Assembly (NCBI GenBank): GCA_965372015.1
Contig: CBDVAP010000009.1
Span: 1 to 42,088 of the forward strand
Origin: JACZSB01 sp965372015
GTDB lineage: Bacteria > Fidelibacterota > Marinisomatia > SCGC-AAA003-L08 > TS1B11
DNA length: 42,088 bases
Direction: 5' to 3'
Shown here: piece by piece, positions 32,544 to 40,443 of the stretch
How positions within the stretch are numbered: position 1 is the stretch's first letter
Layout of the letters: every line of letters begins with the position of its first letter
The notes under the pieces: model-generated
The model's database searches: none
The model's input: only the letters and a program-made list of their open reading frames with translations
Told to the model about the DNA's origin: nothing
Position numbers and translations under genes: made by a program

Positions 32544-33023
32544 ATGATGGATTACTGGAATAGCGAAGTATTAGTGCTGGGCTGCGGGAACATCCTGTTC
32601 GGCGATGACGGATTTGGACCTGCAGCAGTTATGTATTTACAGGAAAACTACCAGATTCCGCCAGAGGTTTCCGTCATCGATGTTGGCTTGGGTGTGAGAG
32701 AAATACTGTTCAATGTCATTCTCGGGGACAAACGCCCCAACATGATACTGATTATTGACGCGGTCGATGTCGGGAGATCTCCCGGCGAGATATTTGATCT
32801 GGATATATCCGATATCCCGGTGAACAAGATCGATGATTTTTCCATGCATCAACTCCCTACGTCAAATCTTTTGAGAGAGTTGAGTCTTTCGTGTGGAGTT
32901 GAGGTGAGGATCATCTCCGCCCAGGTACAGCATATTCCCGATGAAGTTTCTCCTGGCCTATCGGAAACCGTACGGGATGCCATCCCGTCAGCGTGCGAGA
33001 TGATATTTGCAGCCATTAATTAA
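32544..33023 (+). CDS. Hydrogenase maturation protease (HyaD/HycI family)
   Basis: An endopeptidase of about 159 residues that clips the C-terminal tail of the large subunit after nickel insertion. The signatures are present: GCGNILFGDDGFGPAAV near the N-terminus (with the nickel-sensing Asp/Glu position), IIDAVDVGRSPGEI near residue 73, and the His in DDFSMHQLPTSNLL. The frame is open from a GTG at 32499, but ATG 32544 (or 32547) gives the normal family start and has AGGA close by. It lies about 116 bases after the large subunit, last of the operon. Confidence 0.9.
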   Translation: MMDYWNSEVLVLGCGNILFGDDGFGPAAVMYLQENYQIPPEVSVIDVGLGVREILFNVILGDKRPNMILIIDAVDVGRSPGEIFDLDISDIPVNKIDDFSMHQLPTSNLLRELSLSCGVEVRIISAQVQHIPDEVSPGLSETVRDAIPSACEMIFAAIN

Positions 33024-33097
33024 GATTGCGGGGGTGTGGTTTGGTGCTGTCTCGTCGAAAAAACGAAATAAAGTGACAAGAAGCACCGACAAACATT

Positions 33098-33117
33098 GGG
33101 CCTGATTGAAGAGGCCC
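33098..33117. terminator. Hairpin between convergent operons, candidate bidirectional terminator
   Basis: GGGCCT, eight-base loop, AGGCCC lies between the protease stop at 33023 and the stop of the minus-strand permease at 33194. The position is right for ending both transcripts. There is no clean T-run on either side, so intrinsic termination is uncertain. Confidence 0.4.
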
Positions 33118-33193
33118 CTTGCCTGTACGAAGAAGAATTAATGGTCGATAAGTGGCACTGCAGTGATCTCTGTATAGCGTCGCCGGGAGGCCA

Positions 33194-33910
33194 TTATACC
33201 TCTAGGGCAATCAGAAAGAGGCCGCTAAGCATCAATGTTCCCCCGGCCAGGGCGTGAGACCAGCGCCCCAGCGCCTCCAGGGGCAGGCGGCGGGCGCCAA
33301 GGTAGGCCAGGGTCACCACGATCAGCATAGTAGCGATGGTCACCGCGGCGAAAATTGTGGCTACCAGGGCTACGGCGAACCAGCTGGCACTGGCGGCGGG
33401 GAACATCAGCAGCGGTATGAGTGGTTCGCAGGGGCCCAGCACAAAGATTATGAACAGGGCCCAGGGCGTGAGGCTGGCACCACTTTCCGGTTCGTTGTGC
33501 AGGTGGGCGTGGCCGCTCAGATGGGAGTGTCGGTGGGCATGTTCGCTGCCATCCAAGTGGGTATGGATATGGGTATGCGGGCGGCGGCGGTAGGCTAGGC
33601 GTAACCCCCAGGCCAGGTAGCCCAACCCGAAGGCGATCAAGGCCCAAGCGGCTATCTCCCCTCGCAAGGATTCGATCGCCACCATTTTATGCACCGCCAG
33701 CCCCAGTCCGATACCCACCACTCCCAGAACAACTGAGCTCAGTACGTGACCGACACCGCACAGGGCGGTGATCCATATAGTTTTGGTCAGGGACCAGCCC
33801 CGGGCGCTGCTCAGGACCACGAAAGGCAGGTAGTGGTCGGGACCGGCCACCGTGTGAAAAAAGCCGATGCCGGCGGCGGTCCAGATAAGCAGGGTAAGGT
33901 CGGTGGTCAC
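33194..33910 (-). CDS. NicO-like nickel permease (UreH/HupE-type membrane protein)
   Basis: A 238-residue membrane protein with about six helices. The first helix carries HTVAGPDH (His19 to His26), the H-x5-D-H nickel-binding motif of NicO/UreH-type transporters. A long histidine-rich loop (HTHIHTHLDGSEHAHRHSH and on, about residues 111-139) separates two helix groups and would gather metal. The end of the hyp operon is the expected place for a transporter that feeds nickel to HypA/HypB and the hydrogenase. Translation begins at a GTG 10 bases after hypE stops. A C-terminal remnant of a homologue lies at 16891-17034. Confidence 0.85.
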   Translation of the reverse strand: MTTDLTLLIWTAAGIGFFHTVAGPDHYLPFVVLSSARGWSLTKTIWITALCGVGHVLSSVVLGVVGIGLGLAVHKMVAIESLRGEIAAWALIAFGLGYLAWGLRLAYRRRPHTHIHTHLDGSEHAHRHSHLSGHAHLHNEPESGASLTPWALFIIFVLGPCEPLIPLLMFPAASASWFAVALVATIFAAVTIATMLIVVTLAYLGARRLPLEALGRWSHALAGGTLMLSGLFLIALEV

Positions 33911-33920
33911 AGTTCGCGAT

Positions 33921-34970
33921 TCAGCAGATTCTAGGCAGTTGCTCGCCCGATAAAAGGTCTAGGATACGGCTCCCCCCCAGCGGGCCCTCAAGGACCACCC
34001 GGGCACTGTCACCGGCGACTACCCGGCCGATAGTCGCCGGCCGGTTGCGCTCATCCACGGCGCGCAGCACCTCCACCACCGCCTCCGCCGCTTCAGGTGC
34101 GGCGAAAATGGCGAACTGGCCTTCGTTGGCCACGTACAAGGGGTCCAGGCCCAGCAGCTCGCAGGCGCCGCTTACGGGAGGATTAATCGGGATGACAGTC
34201 TCCCGTAAGTGGATGGCCGCCCCCGATCCGACAGCGATCTCGTTCATCACGCTGGCCAGCCCGCCGCGGGTCAGGTCCCGCAGACAGTGAATAGCCTCGC
34301 CAAAACGCTCGATCAGGGCGGTCACCTCCCGGTGCAGGGGCCGCGTGTCACTGACCAGGTCCCCCTGCATCCGCAGATTCTCCCGCTGGCACATGATGGT
34401 CATGCCGTGGTCACCCACCGGGCCGTTGATGATCACCGCGTCGCCCGGCCTCACCCGTCGGGGATCGATACGGGCCTCCGGCAGCACCCGGCCCAGGCCG
34501 CTGGTGGTGATGAAGATGCCGTCCCCTTTGCCCCGGTCCACCACCTTGGTATCGCCGGTGACCAGGCCCACACCGGCCGCCCGGGCTGCATCGCCCATAC
34601 TCACCAGTACCCGGCGGAAGGATTCCAGGGGGAAACCCTCCTCCAGGATGAAGGCGCAGCTTAAGTATAGTGGCCGGGCGCCGCACATGGCCAGGTCGTT
34701 AACCGTGCCGTTAATCGCCAAGTCGCCGATATTGCCCCCCGGGAAAAAGTGGGGCGAGACTACGAAGGAATCGGTGGTGAAGGCCAGTTCCCCATCGCCG
34801 CCGGGGAAGTGGGCCCCGTCGTGCAGGTTTTCCACATCAGCGGTGGGGAAATGGGGTTTAATGATCTCCTCGATCAGCCGGGCCATGCGCCGTCCGCCAC
34901 CGCCGTGGGCCAAGGCGATCTTCTGGTCGTCTTCAAACGGCAGGGGGCAGTCGAGCTGCACCGCGCTCAC
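33921..34970 (-). CDS. hypE: Hydrogenase maturation factor HypE
   Basis: A 349-residue PurM-like ATPase that dehydrates the carbamoyl group received from HypF to a thiocyanate on its C-terminal cysteine, giving the cyanide ligands of the active-site iron. The C-terminus PRIC is intact, with the essential last Cys. AHGGGGRRMARLI near the N-terminus, TTDSFVVSPHFFPGGNIG and LVTGDTKVVDRG are standard HypE motifs. It starts with GTG overlapping the hypD stop by four bases (GTGA), so the two are translationally coupled. Confidence 0.97.
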   Translation of the reverse strand: MSAVQLDCPLPFEDDQKIALAHGGGGRRMARLIEEIIKPHFPTADVENLHDGAHFPGGDGELAFTTDSFVVSPHFFPGGNIGDLAINGTVNDLAMCGARPLYLSCAFILEEGFPLESFRRVLVSMGDAARAAGVGLVTGDTKVVDRGKGDGIFITTSGLGRVLPEARIDPRRVRPGDAVIINGPVGDHGMTIMCQRENLRMQGDLVSDTRPLHREVTALIERFGEAIHCLRDLTRGGLASVMNEIAVGSGAAIHLRETVIPINPPVSGACELLGLDPLYVANEGQFAIFAAPEAAEAVVEVLRAVDERNRPATIGRVVAGDSARVVLEGPLGGSRILDLLSGEQLPRIC

Positions 34971-36058
34971 GCCGGTGAGCCTTGATAGCGGTAATAGGCT
35001 GCGCAGACCCCTTCGGTCGACACCATGGTGGCACCCAGCGGTTTTTCGGGGGTGCAGTCAGTGCCGAAAGCGGGGCACTCGGGGGGCTTTTTCCAGCCCT
35101 GGAGCACCTCACCACTGATGCAGACTTCCGGCTCCATCGTCTCGATCCCCGTCAAGTCGAATTTCAGTTCCGCGTCGAATCGGGAATACTCCGGCCGCAG
35201 CCCCAGCCCGCTTTGAGGAATCGAGCCGATGCCCCGCCACTTGCGGGGGACCACCTGATAAATTTCCAATATCATGGTCTGGGCCGGTTCATTGCCCTGG
35301 CGAAGAACCGAACGGCGATACTGGTTCTCTACCTGGTGACGTCCCTGCTCCAGCTGCCGCACCGCCATCAGGATGCCCTCCAGCAGGTCCAGCGGCTCGA
35401 AGCCGGTGACCACTATCGGCACCTGGAATTTTTCCGCCAACGGCTCGTATTCGTGGTAACCCATGACCGTGCAGACGTGGCCGGCGGCCAGGAAGGCCTG
35501 CACCCGGTTATCCGGGGAGGTGAGAATGGCCTCAATGGCCGGGGGCACCAGCACCTGGGAGACGATCTCGGAAAAATTGGTGAGACCCAGGGTGGCGGCC
35601 TGCTTGACCGCCATGGCATTGGCCGGGGCGGTAGTTTCGAAGCCTACTGCAAAAAACACCACTTCTTTATCAGGATGTTCTTGAGCGATGCGCACCGCGT
35701 CCAGGGGCGAATATACCACCCGCACGTCGCCACCTTCGGCTTTGACGGCGAATAAGTCCTTTTCCGAGCCGGGGACCCGTAACATGTCCCCGAAGCTGGT
35801 GAAGATGACATTCGGCCGCCCGGCCACGGCGATGGCCTTGTCGATCTGCTCCAGCGGCGTAACGCACACCGGACAGCCGGGACCGTGGAACATGTTCACC
35901 TCGGCTGGCAGCAGCTCCAGGAGCCCGTATTGCATGATGGCGTGGGTCTGGCCGCCGCAGACCTCCATGAGCGACCAGGTCTGGGTGACAGCTTGATCAA
36001 TCTGGCCCAATAACTGTTTAGCCACCTGCGGATCGCGGAATTCTTCCAGGTATTTCAT
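34967..36058 (-). CDS. hypD: Hydrogenase maturation factor HypD
   Basis: A 363-residue [4Fe-4S] protein that, with HypC and HypE, builds the Fe(CN)2CO unit. Signature motifs are complete: EVCGGQTHAIMQYG near residue 33, FHGPGCPVCVTP near 58, VVFFAVGFETTAP near 133, GHVCTVMGYHEYEP near 194, and the C-terminal cluster ligands in CPAFGTDCTP and STEGVCAAYYRY. It overlaps hypC by ATGA and is followed by hypE with a similar overlap. Confidence 0.97.
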   Translation of the reverse strand: MKYLEEFRDPQVAKQLLGQIDQAVTQTWSLMEVCGGQTHAIMQYGLLELLPAEVNMFHGPGCPVCVTPLEQIDKAIAVAGRPNVIFTSFGDMLRVPGSEKDLFAVKAEGGDVRVVYSPLDAVRIAQEHPDKEVVFFAVGFETTAPANAMAVKQAATLGLTNFSEIVSQVLVPPAIEAILTSPDNRVQAFLAAGHVCTVMGYHEYEPLAEKFQVPIVVTGFEPLDLLEGILMAVRQLEQGRHQVENQYRRSVLRQGNEPAQTMILEIYQVVPRKWRGIGSIPQSGLGLRPEYSRFDAELKFDLTGIETMEPEVCISGEVLQGWKKPPECPAFGTDCTPEKPLGATMVSTEGVCAAYYRYQGSPA

Positions 36059-36327
36059 AGCGCCGGGTTCGTCGGCGGCCCGGCCAGCTCCTCGTCAGCC
36101 CCCAGACGCGCAATCTCCTCCCAGGCGGCAATCGATTCAAGGGCCGCCTCCTCATCCAGGATGCTGATGGCGAAGCCGGCGTGCACGATGGCATAATCAC
36201 CCACTTTGATCTCGGGCACATAGGCCAGGCAGGTCCGGTTCTCAATGCCCCCAAAATCCAGCCGACCCATTATCAGACCGTCCTCATCGTAGATTTCGAT
36301 TATCCTACCGGGGATCGCCAGGCACAT
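36055..36327 (-). CDS. hypC: Hydrogenase maturation chaperone HypC
   Basis: A 90-residue chaperone with the invariant start MCLAIPGRI; Cys2 binds the iron unit on HypD and then the large subunit. GIENRTCLAYVPEIKVGDYAIVHAG (quoted in the usual order, split here) completes the OB-like fold, with a C-terminal helix ending in a Pro-rich tail. It is slightly longer than typical HypC. It lies between hypB and hypD in the operon. Confidence 0.97.
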   Translation of the reverse strand: MCLAIPGRIIEIYDEDGLIMGRLDFGGIENRTCLAYVPEIKVGDYAIVHAGFAISILDEEAALESIAAWEEIARLGADEELAGPPTNPAL

Positions 36328-36386
36328 GGCCGATTTCCTCCATTATATATTTGGATAAATGATATACCGCTGTCCGGCACTCTGGT

Positions 36387-37205
36387 TTAACCCGCGTCCG
36401 GTTGCTGCCCGCGGCAGGCCCGCTCGATCCAGGCCTGCCACTCCACCAGACCCTCACCGGTGGTGGCCGAGAGAGCCACGAACTCCAGTCGCGGATTGAC
36501 CCGGCGGCAGTTCTCCTGGAACAGGTCCAGGTCGAAATCTACGTAGGGCAACAGGTCCAGCTTGTTGATTACGCACAGATGGGCGTCACGCAGAATGGTG
36601 GGATACTTGAGCGGCTTATCGGTACCCTCGGTGGTGCTGACAATCACTATCCGGCGGGCCTCCCCCAGGTCGAACAGCGCCGGGCACACCAGGTTGCCGA
36701 CATTTTCGATGGCCAGGATCGCGCCGGGCTGAATAGGCAGCTGTTTCAAGGCCTCCTCAACCATTGCGGCATCCAAGTGGCAGCCGGTGCCGGTGTTCAC
36801 CTGAATCGCGTCGGCCCCAGCCCGGTCGATGCGCTCGGCGTCCAAGGTGGTCTGCTGGTCTCCCTCGATCACTGCCCAGCGGTAAGCGCTGAGCTCCTTG
36901 ATGGTGCGCTCCAATAAGGTGGTCTTACCGGACCCCGGAGAACTCATCAGGTTGAGGGCCAATATCCCGCGATCCTCGAAAAACGCCCGGTTACGGGCCG
37001 CTACCAGGTTATTGGCGCCCAGTACGTCCTGCTGCACTTTGATGGTCTCGGTATGCGGGTGGCTGTGACCGTCTTCATGGTCATGCTCATGGTGATGAGG
37101 GTGGTCGTGATTTTGGTGACCATCCGCTCCCACGGCCTTTTCACCGGGCTTGATGATCTTTACCGCTTGGCCGTCAGGCTGGCCGCAGCCGCACGTATCG
37201 CACAT
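36387..37205 (-). CDS. hypB: Nickel-insertion GTPase HypB
   Basis: A 272-residue GTPase delivering nickel to the large subunit. It has the N-terminal CDTCGCG metal site, a histidine-rich stretch (HPHHHEHDHEDGHSHPH, about residues 36-52) that stores nickel, the P-loop SSPGSGKTTLLE near residue 88, NVGNLVCPALFDLGE near 166 with the metal-binding Cys, and NKLDLLPY near 213 for guanine recognition. The ATG overlaps the hypA stop (TGATG). Confidence 0.97.
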   Translation of the reverse strand: MCDTCGCGQPDGQAVKIIKPGEKAVGADGHQNHDHPHHHEHDHEDGHSHPHTETIKVQQDVLGANNLVAARNRAFFEDRGILALNLMSSPGSGKTTLLERTIKELSAYRWAVIEGDQQTTLDAERIDRAGADAIQVNTGTGCHLDAAMVEEALKQLPIQPGAILAIENVGNLVCPALFDLGEARRIVIVSTTEGTDKPLKYPTILRDAHLCVINKLDLLPYVDFDLDLFQENCRRVNPRLEFVALSATTGEGLVEWQAWIERACRGQQPDAG

Positions 37206-37555
37206 CAGGCTTGACCCTCCACTTCTATTTCCCGCACCCGCAGATCGTCCCCGGCGGTCATGGCCAGGTAGCTCGTATCGCAGACGGGACAGGGTTCAAT
37301 CAAGGTCGCCATGGGATACTCAATGCCGCAGGTGGGACAGCGGCCTTTCCCTGGTATCTGGTCGATGCGGATAGCGGCCTGGTTGGCGGCGGTATCCTTC
37401 TTGATCACTTCCAGGCAGAACTCCAACGCGGGAATCGTGACGCCGGCCAGGGTCCCCACTTCGACGAATATTTCCTTCACCACCGCCGCGCCGTTGGTCT
37501 GGGCCGTCCTTTCGACAATTTCGAGGATATTCATGGCCAGGGACATTTCGTGCAT
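37205..37555 (-). CDS. hypA: Nickel metallochaperone HypA
   Basis: A 116-residue chaperone. The start MHEMSLAMNIL has the nickel-binding His2. A zinc site is formed by CPTCG and CPVC at about residues 73-76 and 89-92. It works with HypB in nickel insertion. The 175 bases between it and hypF contain a paired direct repeat (37678-37707), so it may have its own promoter. Confidence 0.96.
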   Translation of the reverse strand: MHEMSLAMNILEIVERTAQTNGAAVVKEIFVEVGTLAGVTIPALEFCLEVIKKDTAANQAAIRIDQIPGKGRCPTCGIEYPMATLIEPCPVCDTSYLAMTAGDDLRVREIEVEGQA

Positions 37556-37677
37556 GGTAATTAGTTCTCATGGAAATTTAAGACCATAAGCTCTAATATA
37601 GCCTGACCAATATTTATATCGCTCCGAGCAATATCGGGATTGTGAACCGGTGATTGGTCAATTAGTGGGGCTGTATA

Positions 37678-37707
37678 CCGTCAGGAAACGATTAAACACC
37701 GTCAGGA
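37678..37707. promoter_or_regulatory. Paired 9-bp direct repeat upstream of hypA
   Basis: CCGTCAGGA occurs at 37678-37686 and again at 37699-37707, start to start 21 bases, two helical turns. It lies about 120 bases upstream of hypA on its template side, in the only gap of the hyp operon. It could be an operator for a dimeric regulator. Confidence 0.35.
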
Positions 37708-37730
37708 CGACACTCGGCAATGTACAACCA

Positions 37731-39941
37731 TTATTTCGCACCCGCCACCCAGGCCTGTCCAGCCGAGACGGCCCCATCGTTCACCGGCAACTGCCGAGGT
37801 AGCAGCACATCGAATCCCGCCCTTTCCAGCTGCTCGGCACCCCCTTCCCATAGCAGCCGGTTTTGGAAGCAGCCGCCGGAGAGGACCACCTGCTTGACCC
37901 CTACCCGGCGAGCCACGACCACCAGCCACTCCACCAGCGTACCGTGGAAGCGGGCGGATATCTCCCCCACGGCCACGCCATGATCACGATCCTTGATGAT
38001 GGCTTTCACCATGGGACGCCAATCGATGCTATCCTTAAGCTCGAAGGAGTAGGCTGGCCCCAATTTGCCTGCCGCCGCGAACTCCAGCGCCATGGCCGAC
38101 TGGCCCTCGAAGGCGGTGAGCTGCCGCAGGTCCAGCAGGGCGGCCACCCCGTCGAACAGCCGGCCGATGCTGGTGGTCCGGACGGTGTTAACCCCCTGGG
38201 CCAGCGCCTGGTGCAGCACTGCCAACTCTTCCGGGGTCAGACCGTGGTGGAAGTCCGCCGGCCGGCCCAGCTCGTACAGCAGGCCCAGGGCCGAGCGCCG
38301 GGGCTCCTTAGCGGCGGCATCACCACCCGCCAGGGGGAAGGTGTCCAGCCAGGCCACCCGTTGATAATTGTCACCTTCGCACAGCAGGAATTCACCACCC
38401 CAGATGGTCCCGTCATCACCCAGGCCGGTGCCGTCCCAGGCCGCGCCCAGGACCGCCCCGGCGGGTTCGTGCTCAGCCAGCACCGCCGCCACATGGGCGT
38501 GGTGATGCTGTACCTCCACCACCGGTAGGCCCAACCCGTGAGCGTATTGAGAAGACAAGTAATCGGGGTGCCGGTCGCAGGCCACGATATCGGGAGTGAA
38601 ATCGTATAACCGGGGTAGGTCAGCTACGACCTGACGGAAAGCGTCATGCGCCTCCGGGGTTGACAGGTCGCCGATGTGCTGGCTGAGAATGACTTGGTCA
38701 CCGAAGGCAATGGCAATAGTATTTTTCAAGTGAGCGCCCACCGCCAGCACGTTGGGACCTGCGTGCCGCAGCCTCAGCGGCAGGGGGGCATAACCCCGAG
38801 CCCGGCGAAAGTACTGCTCCCCCTGACTGGTGACCCGCGCCACCGAATCGTCTAAGTGGCGAGCGATGGGCCGGTCGTGGGTCAGAAAGGCGTTGGCCAA
38901 GGGGGCCAGCCGCCGGCGGGCGTCATCATCATGGAATGCGATGGGCTCATCGTGCCGGTTGCCGCTGGTGCACACAACCGGAAAGTTGAGCCGGGCCATG
39001 AGCAGGTGGTGCAGGGGCGAATAGGGCAGCATGACGCCCAGATTGGGGTTACCGGGGGCTACCGCTGGGGCCAAGCCACCGGCTTCCCGGCGCTGGAGCA
39101 GCACTATCGGCGCCGCCGGCGACCGGAGCAGGGCCGACTCGGCTTTACTCACACGGCAATGCTTCATTACCAACTCCATGTCGGGGAACATCACCGCCAG
39201 CGGTTTCTCTTCCCGCTGTTTACGCTGCCGAAGCTCCTGCACGGCCAGCTCGCTGCGGGCGTCGCAGAGCAGCTGGTAGCCACCGATCCCCTTCAGCGCC
39301 AGGATACGCCCGGCCCTCAGCAGCTCTGTCGCCTTATCCAACGGTTCCAGATCCTCGTCACGATCTCCAGATTTCAGACTCAACTGCGGTCCACACTTGG
39401 GACAGGCATTCGGCTGGGCATGAAAGCGGCGGTCGCGCGGATTGTGATACTCCCGCTTGCACTCGGGACACATAGCGAAGCTGCGCATCTCCGTATTAGG
39501 CCGGTCATATGGGATATCATTAATGATCGAGAACCGTGGGCCACAATTCGTGCAATTAGTAAAAGCATATCCTGCCCGCCGGTCTTGGTCTGAGAAAATC
39601 TCTTGAAGGCAGTCCGGGCAGGTAGCCAGATCCGGGAGGATGGTGACGGTTTTGGCCTGAGAGTCATCGCTAAGCTGGATAGCAAAACTTGTTTCATCCG
39701 GTTTTAGGGGTAAATCCTCGACGGTTGTAGCAGCGATGGTTGAAACCGGGGGCGCCTCTTCCACCACCCGGCGAGTAAAAGCCGCCACCACTTCAGGCGG
39801 GCCCTGGATCTCGGTGATTACACCACCGGCGGTATTGGCCACTGTGCCTGTGAGGTCCAGCTCCTCGGCAAGGCGAAAGACAAAAGGCCTAAAGCCTACT
39901 CCCTGAACGGCTCCTTGGATCGTCAATCTGATACGCCTCAT
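37731..39941 (-). CDS. hypF: Carbamoyltransferase HypF
   Basis: A 736-residue enzyme that makes carbamoyl-adenylate from carbamoyl phosphate and ATP and passes the carbamoyl group to HypE. Domains in order: acylphosphatase (GAVQGVGFRPFVFRL, residues 10-24), two zinc fingers (CPDC ... CTNCGP, CPEC ... CPKCGP, about 107-185), a YrdC-like domain (KGIGGYQLLCDA, about 215-380) and a Kae1-like domain (VQHHHAHVAAVL, GAAWDGTGLGDDGTIWGGE, VLSGGCFQN). All key motifs are intact and length is normal. First gene of the minus-strand hyp operon; the stretch 39942-40126 upstream holds its unseen promoter. Confidence 0.96.
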   Translation of the reverse strand: MRRIRLTIQGAVQGVGFRPFVFRLAEELDLTGTVANTAGGVITEIQGPPEVVAAFTRRVVEEAPPVSTIAATTVEDLPLKPDETSFAIQLSDDSQAKTVTILPDLATCPDCLQEIFSDQDRRAGYAFTNCTNCGPRFSIINDIPYDRPNTEMRSFAMCPECKREYHNPRDRRFHAQPNACPKCGPQLSLKSGDRDEDLEPLDKATELLRAGRILALKGIGGYQLLCDARSELAVQELRQRKQREEKPLAVMFPDMELVMKHCRVSKAESALLRSPAAPIVLLQRREAGGLAPAVAPGNPNLGVMLPYSPLHHLLMARLNFPVVCTSGNRHDEPIAFHDDDARRRLAPLANAFLTHDRPIARHLDDSVARVTSQGEQYFRRARGYAPLPLRLRHAGPNVLAVGAHLKNTIAIAFGDQVILSQHIGDLSTPEAHDAFRQVVADLPRLYDFTPDIVACDRHPDYLSSQYAHGLGLPVVEVQHHHAHVAAVLAEHEPAGAVLGAAWDGTGLGDDGTIWGGEFLLCEGDNYQRVAWLDTFPLAGGDAAAKEPRRSALGLLYELGRPADFHHGLTPEELAVLHQALAQGVNTVRTTSIGRLFDGVAALLDLRQLTAFEGQSAMALEFAAAGKLGPAYSFELKDSIDWRPMVKAIIKDRDHGVAVGEISARFHGTLVEWLVVVARRVGVKQVVLSGGCFQNRLLWEGGAEQLERAGFDVLLPRQLPVNDGAVSAGQAWVAGAK

Positions 39942-40209
39942 GCAACTGGAAGTTAAAAGAATCCAGCCTGGAAGGGCCTATGATTGGATTCATAGGTTAA
40001 TCAGGTCTCTCGATGTCGCAGGGAGCGTCAATACCAACGTCTCCGAACGGTTTGGGCTATAAATTGAGAGCCATATCTACGAATATTTACCGATGATTCC
40101 ACGAATTTGCTGTCATAACTGTTCGGCGTCAGAGTAATGTGGACCACCTGCTCATTTTGGCTAAGAGACACTTTTGCTAAATTGATTATCAAGCAAAGGA
40201 GTCATGGAG

Positions 40210-40443
40210 ATGGCTACAAAGAAGTCAGAGGCAGTGGTCCGGGATATCAAAAGAAGAACTCGCCGGAAGTATTCTGCTGAAGAAAAGATCACCATTGTAT
40301 TAGAAGGACTCAGAGGCGAGGAGAGCATTTCAGTTATTTGCAGGAGAGAAGGCATCGCGCCCAACCTCTACTATCGCTGGACAAAGGACTTCATGGAGGC
40401 TGGTAAAAAAACGCCTTCAGGGAGATACGCTCAGAGAAGCTAA
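40210..40443 (+). pseudogene. IS3-type transposase OrfA, frame-disrupted
   Basis: A helix-turn-helix protein of the IS3 OrfA type: RRTRRKYSAEEKITIVLEGLRGEESISVICRREGIAPNLYYRW (quoted only as the recognised order of motifs RRKYSAEEK, GLRGEES, REGIAPNLYYRW). The start at 40210 has AAAGGAG eight bases upstream. After a run of seven A (about 40407) the native sequence continues in the next frame (RLQGDTLREANSGEVAS), so this frame ends early at 40443. The A-run could cause slippage, but a plain indel is as likely. Confidence 0.7.

Noticed and set aside
34345..35755. Long plus-strand open frames opposite hypE and hypD
   Set aside because: They are GC-rich mirror frames of certain hyp genes, with arginine/proline-rich low-complexity translations and no ribosome sites.
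38856..39593. 245-codon plus-strand frame opposite hypF
   Set aside because: Shadow of hypF, whose domains and motifs are intact across the same bases.
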